DNA from: Coniochaeta sp. PMI_546
Lineage: Eukaryota > Ascomycota > Sordariomycetes > Coniochaetales > Coniochaetaceae
Reading direction: 5' to 3'
Assembly: GCA_021432605.1 (NCBI GenBank)
Contig: MU271148.1
Coordinates: 1,557,362-1,621,361, forward strand
DNA: 64,000 bases
Each line of letters starts with the position of its first letter. The stretch's first letter is position 1. Both the position numbers and the translations under genes were made by a program. The notes below the pieces were generated by a model, which was given only the letters and a program-made list of their open reading frames with translations, was not told the DNA's origin and ran no database searches. Shown here in pieces: positions 1 to 9,683 of the stretch.

Positions 1-1
1 C

Positions 2-1045
2 CTCATCCCCACCAAGTTCGGCATCTCTTTCACCGCGCTCTGGTTCAACCAAGCCGGCGCCCTGGTGCACATCTACCACGACGGCTCGGTGCTCGTCGCC
101 CACGGCGGCACGGAGATGGGCCAAGGCCTGCACACCAAGATGACCCAGATCGCAGCGCAGGCCCTCAAGGTGCCCCTCGACAACGTCTTCATCTCCGAGA
201 CCGCAACCAACACCGTCGCCAACGCCTCGGCCACCGCGGCCTCGGCCTCGTCAGACCTGAACGGCTACGCCGTCTTCAACGCCTGCGAGCAGCTCAACGC
301 CCGGCTGGCGCCGTACCGCGAGAAGCTCGGGCCGGAGGCGACGATGAAAGACCTCGCGCACGCGGCGTACTTCGACCGCGTCAACCTCTCGGCGCAGGGG
401 TTCTACAAGACGCCCGAGATAGGGTACACCTGGGGCGCCAACACGGGCAAGATGTTCTTCTACTTCACGCAGGGGGTGACGGCGGCCGAGGTCGAGATCG
501 ACTGCCTGACGGGCACCTGGACCTGCCTCCGGGCCGACGTCAAGATGGACGTCGGCCGGTCCATCAACCCGGCCATCGACTACGGCCAGATCCAGGGCGC
601 CTTCGTGCAGGGCGTCGGCCTGTTCACGATGGAGGAGTCGCTGTGGCTGCGGTCCGGACCCATGGCGGGGAACCTCTTCACCCGGGGACCGGGGGCGTAC
701 AAGATACCAGGGTTCAGGGACATACCGCAGGTGTTCAACGTGAGCCTGCTCAAGGACGTGGAGTGGAAGGACCTGCGGACGATTCAGCGGAGTAGGGGCG
801 TGGGCGAGCCGCCGCTTTTCATGGGCAGTGCGGTGTTTTTTGCGATTCGCGACGCGCTGAAGGCGGCGCGGGAGCAGTATGGGGTCGTCGCGACGAAGGG
901 CAAGGATGAGAAGGGGGATGGGTTGCTGAGGCTTGAGAGTCCGGCTACGCCTGAGCGGATCAGGTTGGCTTGTGTTGATCCTATTATGGAGAGGGCGAGG
1001 GTGCAGCCGAAGGAGGGAGAAAAGAACTTTTTCATTGCGATTTAG
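2..1045 (+). CDS. xdh: Xanthine dehydrogenase, C-terminal part (5' end outside window)
   Basis: Purine catabolism enzyme that oxidises hypoxanthine and xanthine to urate, normally a cytosolic or peroxisome-associated molybdo-flavo-iron-sulfur homodimer. The open frame enters from the window edge and runs 347 codons to TAG. It shows the molybdopterin-domain landmarks of the family: PTKFGISFT, then [14 protein letters not shown], then the [11 protein letters not shown] block. The Glu of that block (codon 806-808) is the catalytic base of XDH. Fungal XDH is about 1,400 residues, so roughly the last quarter is present. The Fe-S, FAD and first molybdenum segments lie outside. No intron is seen in this part. 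The C-terminus is intact, so the truncation comes from the window and not from decay. It could be another XDH paralogue, but the motif set excludes aldehyde-oxidoreductases of bacterial type. Confidence 0.95.
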   Translation, partial: LIPTKFGISFTALWFNQAGALVHIYHDGSVLVAHGGTEMGQGLHTKMTQIAAQALKVPLDNVFISETATNTVANASATAASASSDLNGYAVFNACEQLNARLAPYREKLGPEATMKDLAHAAYFDRVNLSAQGFYKTPEIGYTWGANTGKMFFYFTQGVTAAEVEIDCLTGTWTCLRADVKMDVGRSINPAIDYGQIQGAFVQGVGLFTMEESLWLRSGPMAGNLFTRGPGAYKIPGFRDIPQVFNVSLLKDVEWKDLRTIQRSRGVGEPPLFMGSAVFFAIRDALKAAREQYGVVATKGKDEKGDGLLRLESPATPERIRLACVDPIMERARVQPKEGEKNFFIAI

Positions 1046-1511
1046 GGGGGGAGATGGAAAGGGGTTTTATGGGTGTATGGACGGGCTGACGTAGGGTGGT
1101 CAGGCCTGGTGGGTTTACGAGTATGCACATGCGGCTATCAATGGTCAGGGGTGTTATTGGAGGCTAGGCGACGCATGGTACTGTTTATGGAATTTGATGT
1201 GGCGGTTTGGCAAGCAATTTGATATCCGGATAGCTAGCAGGTAGGTATAAGGGGCTTATCATTATGTACTTCCCTGACTGCTAATTCTGTTATGAATCTA
1301 TTTTGTGGTCCGTCTTGAGACGCTTCCTATTGCGAGATCAATGGCATGTCTAGTAACCTCCACGATAGCTCCTTGCTCATATGTTGGCAGAGGCCGTCAT
1401 TACATCAGAGTACCACCGACGCAACGACATCCTCGACAGCCAAAAAATTACGGAGCCCATGGCCCCTTCCAAAGATGTCCTTCCTTTAATCCCAACGTAC
1501 CACAAGCCCGC
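1046..1511. other. Intergenic, 3' flank of xdh
   Basis: This is the 3' UTR and spacer after the XDH stop. Only short unsupported open frames occur, and I see no recognisable element. Confidence 0.6.
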
Positions 1512-2137
1512 TCAAAGCTCTGGCGCACGGTATGGTTCGTCTGCAGGCCAGGCAATTAGGCTGGCTCCCTTACTAGCATCTTGGGCAGCGTCTGCTGAGG
1601 AGTAGATCGCCGTATGGCCTGTTGTTGCGTTCGGTGGGTGATCAGAGGAGCCGGTGCTGGAGGGAGGTGACGATGAAGTGTGTGAAGGGACAGAAGAAGT
1701 AGATGATGGAGACTGGGCTACAGAGGAGCCGGAGGAGGTCGACATGCTAGACGGTGCCTTGTTCTCCATGATAGCGAGCCTTTGGATCGCTTGTATGTTC
1801 TCTGTGATAGAAGTTCTGCTTGGTACTTGGTGTTGCTCGATGTGGATGATCAATCGTTGCATAACTGCCCTGAGGACGGGATCCGGGACTGGGAAGGGGC
1901 AATTCATATATATATACTCCTATCCTCAGACGATTGTAACTTACTTCACGTTGGTGGAGCTGACTTTAGAGTTCGGTGCTACTGCTGAATCTGTCTCGGG
2001 TCGATCCAGTATTCAGACTGTAAGCCGCGCCCAGCCTTGTCAGACAAAGATGTCAAATGATCGGATGACTGCACTCGAAAGCTGTGATTGGGGAGTGGAA
2101 AGGTTGGTGTCTTGTTGGTTCTCGAATCCCTCAACAT
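1512..2137 (-). CDS. Tentative two-exon hypothetical protein, Ser-rich
   Basis: I do not recognise this protein. Reading the minus strand, an ATG at 2137 opens a frame of 54 codons ending ...WIDPRQIQQ. It then reaches a stop at 1979-1981. A second open frame reads AVMQRLIIHIEQHQ... and runs through a Ser/Thr/Pro-rich segment to a stop at 1512. Joining 2137-1983 to 1869-1512 keeps the frame and gives 170 residues. The donor would be a weak GTAGCA and the acceptor CTCAG. A better donor (GTAAGT near 1948) lies inside the proposed intron but does not keep the frame from this ATG, so the splice choice is uncertain. The basic and aromatic N-terminal half and the amphipathic helix after the junction look protein-like. 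The Ser-rich tail is low complexity and could be chance. Confidence 0.35.
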
Positions 2138-2818
2138 TTAGCGTGTTTGCTTTTAGTCTTCAGCCGGTGCATCTGGTTTGTATCCAGTGCAAGCTAGACT
2201 TCCGAGACATCCAGTTGGTTGAGTTGTTTGCGCTCCCGGCGCATGGTGTACTGTACATCTGGAGTGAGCTGGGAACCAGAGGCCGTCCAATATTCGGGAC
2301 TCCGACTCTGGTATCTGCATGGCCGCGCAGACTCATCTCACCAATCGGCCCAGCTGCTCAGCATCCTCCTCCTCGAGGGCTAAGCCTCTGTCTTAGATGC
2401 TGCAGAAAAGCAACAAATCGGAGCAAAGGGAGCGAGCGATGACCTCGGAGATCGATTGTGTAACACATAATCACAGCCTCGTTAGTGATAAGGTGTCTAT
2501 GGCGTGCATACACAGCTGTTATCCACCATTGTCCCCCGATTGACCAAGTCTAACGGAATGATTCAAGATCTGGAGTCCGGGCTCGAGCAAACAATGTTGT
2601 ATTTCAGGAAAATCCCATTCGAATTCCAGCCAAGTCGCCTAACTGTCTTTCAACAAACGCCCCGCGCAAAAAAGGTCTTCCCAGCTTTTAGTCCACCTTC
2701 CAGACCGGTCGTTTGTTATCGGAAGAACTCGGGCGGCTTCCAAAACTTGCCAGACTGATGTTGTATCCTGTATAACCGGTTCCGCTCAAGCCATCTGTGC
2801 GATCCGTGGATCATGCAT
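2138..2818. other. Intergenic between tentative gene and sba1
   Basis: A spacer that holds the 3' UTR of sba1. No coding signal or repeat stands out. Confidence 0.5.
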
Positions 2819-3859
2819 CTAGGAGGACTCGGCCTTCTTTTCCTCAGCCTTGCCCTTGCCCTCCTCCTCTTCCTCCTCGCCTTCCAATGGGGGCATGTCC
2901 TCGTCGTCCTCATCATCGTCCTCCTCCTCGTCACCGCCCATACCGGGCATAGCGCCGCCGCCAAGCTTGGAGAAGTCGATGCCGCCGAAGTCGCCGCCAG
3001 CGCCGCCTGTAGGAACACATTGTTAGCATCGCTTCGAGCAAGGGAAACTTAGCCATGCCAAGGTAACGAGGTAGGTGTGGGATCGCGTCGTGTCGTGTTT
3101 TCCTCCTAACGGGGTAATGTGTCTCTGACTGTGCGTATGCTGTCTGTTACGTACCACCCATACCAGGCATTCCTCCTTCTGTGTGTCTTAGCAGGTTTTC
3201 CGGTGGCAGGGAAGGGAGCAGGAGACACGACCGACAAAGGACGTAGGACATGAAGCGGAAGACATATTCCGATCTGGAGCTGAAAAGATTCAAGGGGGAG
3301 TTCACGTACCCATTCCGCCGAACTGCGAGAAATCCTCCTCGGGAGCCTCGTTCTGCTCGTCCTCGTCAACCCACTTGTCGAAGTCGGTCTTGAGGTAGTG
3401 GACCTTCTTGGCGTCCTTTAGCAGGCGAGGCCAGTACTCGGCCTTGAGCTCCTTCTTGCGCAGCTTCAGCTCGACATTCTTGCCGGTGTGGTTGACCTTG
3501 CTGTTGGCCTCGTCGATCTCGGCGTAGAACTCGAGCTCGAGGTGGTACGTCCGCTTGAGCGAATCAGAGTGGCCAGTGAAGGTGAGCCCTTGGGGCTTCA
3601 GATCGAGCTTGAGGTTTGAAGCAGGAACATCGGGCACGCTGATGGTGAGGTAGATGAAGTTCTTCTCGGGGTCTGTGGCAGACGAGCGCTGGGCCCAGAG
3701 GACTGAAGGCGGCGTGGGTTAGCTTTCTGCACCTTTGTTGGCCTGCGGCTGCCTGATTGTGCCCGCCGGCATCCATCGAGCCAGATCAAGACCGGGCATG
3801 ATGCTCTAGGGCTTGAAGGACGGAGACTTACCCTCGGGAGTCTGTTGCGTGGTAGACAT
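2819..3859 (-). CDS. sba1: Hsp90 co-chaperone Sba1/p23
   Basis: p23 binds the ATP-bound N-terminal domains of Hsp90, stabilises the closed state and slows ATP turnover. It acts in cytosol and nucleus. Four exons are inferred: 3859-3832, 3702-3310, 3178-3155 and 3006-2819. They give 210 residues, close to the yeast length. All donors are GT (GTAAGT, GTACGT, GTACGT) and all acceptors are CAG. Exon 1 codes MSTTQQTPE. The CS domain begins VLWAQRSSATDPEKN and carries the family WPRL...K and LKTDFDKWVDEDE signature. The tail is Gly/Met-rich followed by an acidic stretch ending in ESS, as in fungal p23. Exon 3 is only 24 nt and codes a GGMPGMG repeat unit. The start is the first ATG upstream of the CS domain. 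An inverted GAA..TTC pair at 4163-4170 in the promoter resembles half of a heat-shock element, but this is weak evidence. Confidence 0.95.
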
Positions 3860-5147
3860 TGTAATGGAGTTGTGTGGTGTTTTGCGATAGTCGGTGAGGT
3901 GGGGAAATTCGGAGAGTTGAGAAGTTGTATACTTGCTAAGCTAGATATTCCAGAGGTAGCAAAGCTGGTCGAGTGTTAGAGAGGATGTTTTGATGCGAAT
4001 TGCAATTGCGTAGAGGAAAGAAAAGTGAGAAGAGTAGAATTAGAAGCAGCTTCTGGGTGGGTGACTTACTACTAGTAGTTGCGATGGGTGAGGCTACCGA
4101 GTGGGTATGTGTCTGCACTGCCTTACAGTTCGGTGGTCGATGATAGAATGTGTGAGAAGCCTGAAGATTCGTTGGAAGTTTGGAACGCCGCCTGGAACGG
4201 TACCTACTAGACCCCGACAGGGCTGAAAGAAACCTACACGTGTAAGCAGTGACGAGGGGCCTAGTGGCCCGTGCGAGCGCCAATCGCAGGGGGGAGGAGG
4301 ATACACTTTAGACAGAGGGGCAGAGGGGGGTTGGTGCTCTTCCAGAATGCCAGGGTCGAGGTTACCCCTCATTGAACTCACTGAGAAAGCTTGTCGACTT
4401 CACCTTACTATACATAAGGTAGTCTACACGTGTATAAGGTACTGAGCCATGAGCTTTGCCTTCATCCTGGGCTGTGGAACATCACAGTCTGGCGCATATG
4501 CCCGTGATGGATTGCTTGCCAGTTTCTGATGATGGGGTCACTCACCTTTCCGGCAAAGATGGGATTCCATCAGTACAACCTGTACGTATCCGCCGGATGC
4601 ATACCTACACGTACATACCTAAGGTACCTACTAGACAGATGGCACAGATGGGAAGGATTGAACAGGGTATTCTGCAGCCCTATCTCGATAGAAACCGCTT
4701 CTTTCTTTCGAGCTGTAAGTCCATGTGCAGTAGTCAGCACTATGCAACACACCTGTCAATAAATCTCATGCGTAACACAGTAGTGAGAGAACCTCGGTGT
4801 TATGACGTCCAATAGGCGAGCTGAGTCTGCCATTTGAAAATTGAGGCGCACTTCTTCGATGTACGTAAGTGTAGGTACGTTTTAGGCGGGTCCGGCCCCT
4901 GCAACCCACTAACAATGCCTCAGAAGCGCTGAAATCCGGGGCACTAACATCGCAGCCTTGAGCCTCAATCTCGACATCACGTAAGGACCACCGAGCCCAA
5001 CTTATGCGATACTGACGACGTCACCGCCACCATCCTTCCGAACCATACCCAACATCAAAACCACACGTCGGCCAACACTTGGCTTCACATTAAATCCCAA
5101 AACAGCAGAGAGGCTGCGGCCCTCTCTTGCTCTACCATTCTGCAATC
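3860..5147. other. Divergent intergenic region sba1 / vps24
   Basis: Shared upstream region of two divergent genes, with no supported gene inside. It contains copies of a short palindrome-like word built on AAGGTACCT and AAGGTA (around 4424, 4436 and 4618-4630) that recurs in other spacers of the window. It also contains two CACGTG cores inside ACACGTGT (around 4240 and 4430). Confidence 0.55.
4615..4632. repeat. Short palindromic TACCTAAGGTACCTA word
   Basis: One of the clearest copies of a GGTACC-centred word that is scattered through spacers here. Another clear copy is at 19688-19710, and weaker ones lie at 38598, 44958 and 62050. Function unknown. Confidence 0.5.
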
Positions 5148-5913
5148 ATGGAGTCAATCAAGGCCCTTTTCGTCAAGCCCGACCCGCAAGCCCAAGTACG
5201 TCGCGACAGTTCCCAAACCACGACACAGAAGTACAAAAGAGACATCGAACTAACCACCACTCTATCAACTCACATAGGTTCGAAAATGCAACATGCTCAT
5301 CCGATCCAACATCCGCAAACTCGACCGCGACATCGCCCAGGTCAAACAAGTCGAGACCAAGACCAAGAACCTGATCCTCCAGGCCGACAAGCGCGCCGCC
5401 CGCGACCCGAGCCGGCAGAAGCAGGCGGCCAAGGAGGTCCGCGACTTCGCCCGCGAGCTGATCCGCGCCCGCAAGACGTCCGCCCGCCTCGTCACCGCCA
5501 AGGCCCAGCTCAACTCGGTCCAGATGCAGGTGAACGAGGCCTTTGCCCTGCGCAAGATCGAGGGCAGCATCAGGGCCTCGGTGGGGATAATGAAGGACGT
5601 CAGGACGCTGATCAGCCTGCCCGACCTGGCCATCACGATGAGGGAGCTGAGCGTCGAGCTGACCAAGGCCGGGATCATAGAGGAGATGGCGGAGGATATG
5701 ATGCCCGAGACGGACATGCTCGAGGAAGATGAGGAGGCGGAGGGTGAGGTGGAGAAGGTGCTAGGCGAGATACTGAAGGATCGGATGGAGAAGACGGGCG
5801 CGCTGCCCAGCGTGCCGGTGGAGAAAGAACAGCCCGCGGCGGAGGAGGAGGAGGAGGATACGGAGGCGATGATGGACCAGATGCGGAATCGGTTGGAGGC
5901 TCTGAGGAGTTAG
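5148..5913 (+). CDS. vps24: ESCRT-III subunit Vps24/CHMP3
   Basis: An ESCRT-III core subunit that co-polymerises with Vps2 on endosomal membranes and drives intraluminal vesicle formation and membrane scission. Two exons, 5148-5195 and 5278-5913, give 227 residues. The intron has a GTACGT donor, a CTAAC branch site and a TAG acceptor. Exon 1 codes MESIKALFVKPDPQAQ and exon 2 starts VRKCNMLIRS. The basic alpha1/alpha2 hairpin, the MRELSVELTKAGIIEEM block and the acidic linker are all present. The C-terminal MIT-interacting motif ends MRNRLEALRS, matching CHMP3 (LATLRS) and not CHMP2. It transcribes away from sba1. I am confident of the family, and the Vps24 assignment rests mainly on the C-terminus. 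Confidence 0.93.
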
Positions 5914-8504
5914 GGTTGCGCATCGGTTGCGTTTTGAAGTTTGGTCTGGGCTGGACGGAGTACGGCGTTGGGTATGAGATTAGTCCTTTTGAGAGGCAGA
6001 TGTGGCCTCGAGACGTGGATGGGACTGGTTTGTCTGGTTATGGGACCTCGACTGTTGGGCATTAAACCGCGATACATTGTTGACGACTATCAACGGTCAG
6101 CTTGACTGGCAATGATCTTCATCCCCGCGTGTCTGAAGTTGGACTGCTCGATGCTGGTGGTAGACGAGTGTCCGCACCTCCTGCCACTATGTCGGTATCC
6201 CAGGATGAGAAAGCGCGTGTTTACCAGGAGAGGAGCTTCATGGCAGCCTTGGTGACTTGCGATTATTGCGGAGATATTATGTTTCTCGTGAAAGGTGTCT
6301 CGTAAGGTCGACTTGGCTGCAGGATCCCAGTTGGGAGGCCATAAATCACACCTGGCATGGCAACACACGCTTCATAGTTTCTTTGACATGAGATAGCCAG
6401 CGGGTCGATTTTCGGACGCTATTAGACTGTGCTACGCCTGCGATGAAGCAAACAACGGATAGACATCGTCGATAGCTACCTTATCAGTCGCGATATGTGC
6501 CAGGTAGGGCGCTGCAAACGTCCAAGAAGCGATCGTCGACACCGAGTACGTTCAGTAATCTGCTTCGCCAGGTCTCAGTCAAGATCAGTGCTGAAACTAA
6601 ACATCATGATTAACGATCTATGGGGGGCAACACGGCAAGTAAAGGTCTTTTCCAGTCTCGGGCTCGGGACAAGGACAGACTCTCCATTCAGATTTTTGGC
6701 GATCAGTGCCACGTTTGGTATGTTACTACGCCATACTACCCGTTGGATATCTTGTCAACACTGAATATGCCGAGATGACATGACAGGAAGCATATACCGG
6801 AACGCATGGGAGACGAATACTAAACTAGTATGAATCCTCCGGTTTCCTGCTCATACACCAATCCGCATATTCATCACCACCATGTGCCGCTTGGTAGTCT
6901 TACGGGACTACTTAATGTTATCTCGGAGTGGCGGTTTTGCTCCCTATGAGGCTTTGCTCACTGAACACATGCCGATATCGTTCTGTACCAATAACCCAAC
7001 GGCGGCACAACACCGTGACGTAAAGGACAACAGGCTGACGAAAACACAGAGCCTCTTCCTAGGCACTCATGTTAGGTCGTCAGCCTCGCAAGGGTCCTTC
7101 AAGACAGGAACCAATGCTCACTTCTGCCAGAGGACTCGTGTCTGGGCCCTGACGAACCTAGCAGCTGAAGAATGTGGTAGCGGCGGCAATCCTGAAGTGT
7201 TGGAGGTATGTATCAAACTCGTGTGATGGTGTGTAGTTCTTCTGTGACGTGTTAGTGAACGTCAGATTCTCATTGGGCTACGCGGGCTGTATCACAACGT
7301 GCTTGCTGCGTGATATTAGGGAGGGGAAGCGCCGGACAATAGGTGGTTCTCGCAACGAGAAAGGCGATAGCCGTAACGTGCATCAGCTGTGAATAAGGAC
7401 TTGACTCGGCATTTCCGACAGTCTAGAACGCAGTTTCTCCATGAATTTGCAGTGAGCTTGAACCTGCATGATGATATCCTCTTAAACCCGCTCTGAGCGC
7501 ACCAACCAACAGCTACCTTCTGTAGCCGCCGTGTCTCTGTGACGACGCTGTCCTACAGTTGACACATATGACACTAGTTGACCTATAAGACACCCTATCA
7601 CGACCGTTTCGACCCTAACGATGGCCATACTGCCAGGTATCAACGTCTCTGTCTACATGATACATCTGGTTCGTACAGTATGTAGCATTTGGCATGGAAG
7701 GTGATGAAACTCAGCACCTCTAGCCGTTCAAATAAAAGTTATTGGGAATAGACAACAAGCTACGCAGTACGTCGATTCCATGGATGCGAAGGAGATAATG
7801 CACCTGGCCGCAAGGTTAGAAAGAGAAGGTAGAACGACATCACCAGGCCTAACCCTAAACCTAACCCTGGTACGGGATCCTCAACCCCCGGCTGTCATGT
7901 TGCTCACACCACTTTATGGCCTTCTTCTCTCCAAGACTGTAGACTACGTTCATCATGACCAGATCTACACCAGACTCGTTCATGATCGCAACAGGATGGC
8001 ACTCTTTCGGCATGTTTATATAGCCGTGGCAGTACGCCCCGACCGAGCCGTTCTTTGAAGAGAGTAGGGATGTCCAGTGAGCTTGGCTAGGCACCAGTGC
8101 GGCTACTTAGCACCAACATGAGGTAGCTGTACTGTGTAACATAGAACCCCTCATTGACCTCGTCCTGAGGCAGCTTCATCCCCAGTCGGACCAGCAGTCC
8201 ATCATCCGAACATGTGGGACGTGCTACACATCCTGAGCCGTAACTGCTGCCTAGGCTGCCTACAGCGAGGCGGAGATAAGGTCAGACAACATACATCTAT
8301 ATAATCAATCTCATCATTCCATGGCCAATACCAAACCACAGTCAATCTCACCAGGCTACCGGTGTCTCTCCCATTCGAACCACAATTGCCCTGCCTGTCC
8401 TCCCTACTATCGAAGAACTCCTCCGCCCTTACCCGCGGCCTGTACCAAGAGCTCAACCAAGCTCGCCAAACAGAGGTACATCCCCCGCGACATCACCACC
8501 AACC
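5914..8504. other. Gene-poor spacer, 2.6 kb
   Basis: No supported gene. The longest ATG-started frame (6882-7226) has no recognisable content, and the base composition does not look like a RIP-mutated repeat. The only structured element is the telomere-like tract at 7848-7868. Confidence 0.5.
7848..7868. repeat. Interstitial telomere-like repeat, three degenerate units
   Basis: The tract reads CCTAACCCTAAACCTAACCC plus one T, that is three imperfect copies of CCCTAA. This is the complement of the TTAGGG telomere repeat used by most filamentous ascomycetes. It is short enough to arise by chance, but it is internal and lies in a gene-poor spacer. Confidence 0.6.
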
Positions 8505-9683
8505 ATGCCTCCCATAACCCGCGCCCAATCTGCCCTCCTCCCCCTACACACCCGCCTCCTGGCCACCCATCCCCACCCCCAAACAGACTCACCCCTCTAC
8601 TCCCTCCTCCCCGCCGAGGTCCGCGCAGAAATCTTCTCCCTCGCCCTAGCAGACTACCCAGACCCGTCCCCGGAAAAGCACTACCAGGCAACGACCTGCT
8701 ACACGCGGCCCTCCTACTTCGCCCCGCGCCGGACAGACTGGGCCCTCCTGGCGGCCTGCCGGCGGGCCTACGCCGAGGCCTGGCACCTCCCCTTCGTGCT
8801 GCGCGAGCAGACCCACTGGCTGACGGCCCAGGATCGGGCACCGCCCGAGTACCGCACCGGCCACATCTACAGCGGGGCCGCGGAGCAGAGCCGGCTGCTG
8901 GCCGGGAGGCTGGAGCAGATCGCCGGCAGGCTCGGGGACGACGGTGAGGGGTTCGAGATCGAGGGTCTCAGGGCGTTTGCGCAGATGTACAAGCTCGAGG
9001 ACGGCAGTCTGGCTACGCTGCTGGGCACGCCTGGTTTGCGGCCCAGGAGGGTCACGCTTACGATCCGCCATGCCGACTGGTGGTTTTGGGAGCAGGATGA
9101 GAGGTTGAGGGTCGAGGGGCAGAAGTGGCTTGAGGGCACGTGCGAGGTGCTGCCGGCCAGCGTGAGGGAGTTTTGTGTCGAGCTGGAGAGTTTGGAGAGG
9201 AAGAGGGATCAGGTGGACGAGATCGCCAAGCAGATGCGGGAGAGGTGGTTTTTCAAGAGGAAGGACGGGGTTGGGTTGTTTGCTGATGTCACTGGGGGGA
9301 GCGATGAGGTTACGAGGTGGAGCGGTACGAGCACGTGGAATCGGCAGCGGTGGGTGAGGGACGAGACGGAGGAGGGCAAGATCGACTACTACGTCGTTGC
9401 TGTCTGGTTCCGGCAGGAGCATGTGGTCGAGCGCAGGGGCGGGAGTGTGAGCGAGGAGGCGAGGCAGGCCTGCGAGAAGGGCGTGTTCAAGGCGGACAGG
9501 TTGGGGCTCACGGTGCCGCCGGAGATGCAGAACACCCCGCCCGGGGGTCCCGTACCGCAGGAGCGCGTCGGGGGGCCTTGGGAGGTAGACCAGGCACTTC
9601 TGGCACTCTATAACGCAGAACTGGGCATCCACCCGAGCGCGCACATGCCGATATATTACGAGGATGAAGACGACGACTTATGA
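8505..9683 (+). CDS. Hypothetical protein, fungal F-box/DUF7730-like
   Basis: A single-exon protein of 392 residues. Residues about 28-46 read SPLYSLLPAEVRAEIFSLAL, the LP-x-E-(I/V)-R-x-x-I-F pattern seen at the start of fungal F-box-like and DUF7730 proteins. After it come a CYTRPSYF segment and LLAACRRAYAEAWHLPF, the second conserved helix of that family. The rest is unrecognised, and the C-terminus ends in an acidic DEDDDL tail. Proteins of this family are numerous and mostly uncharacterised in Pezizomycotina. If it is a true F-box protein it would recruit a substrate to an SCF ubiquitin ligase, but that is inference. ATG 8505 is the first in frame and has an A at -3 (AACC before the ATG). 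The gene is isolated, with 2.6 kb of spacer before it and 5.9 kb after. Confidence 0.75.
   Translation: MPPITRAQSALLPLHTRLLATHPHPQTDSPLYSLLPAEVRAEIFSLALADYPDPSPEKHYQATTCYTRPSYFAPRRTDWALLAACRRAYAEAWHLPFVLREQTHWLTAQDRAPPEYRTGHIYSGAAEQSRLLAGRLEQIAGRLGDDGEGFEIEGLRAFAQMYKLEDGSLATLLGTPGLRPRRVTLTIRHADWWFWEQDERLRVEGQKWLEGTCEVLPASVREFCVELESLERKRDQVDEIAKQMRERWFFKRKDGVGLFADVTGGSDEVTRWSGTSTWNRQRWVRDETEEGKIDYYVVAVWFRQEHVVERRGGSVSEEARQACEKGVFKADRLGLTVPPEMQNTPPGGPVPQERVGGPWEVDQALLALYNAELGIHPSAHMPIYYEDEDDDL

Noticed and set aside
1654-2442. 262-codon plus-strand frame
   Set aside because: It starts at a non-ATG codon, has no family content, and overlaps the more protein-like minus-strand frames.
8646-9644. 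332-codon minus-strand frame
   Set aside because: Antisense to the 392-residue gene, which has the better start context and recognisable LP-x-E-V-R-x-x-I-F and CRRAYAEAWHLPF blocks.
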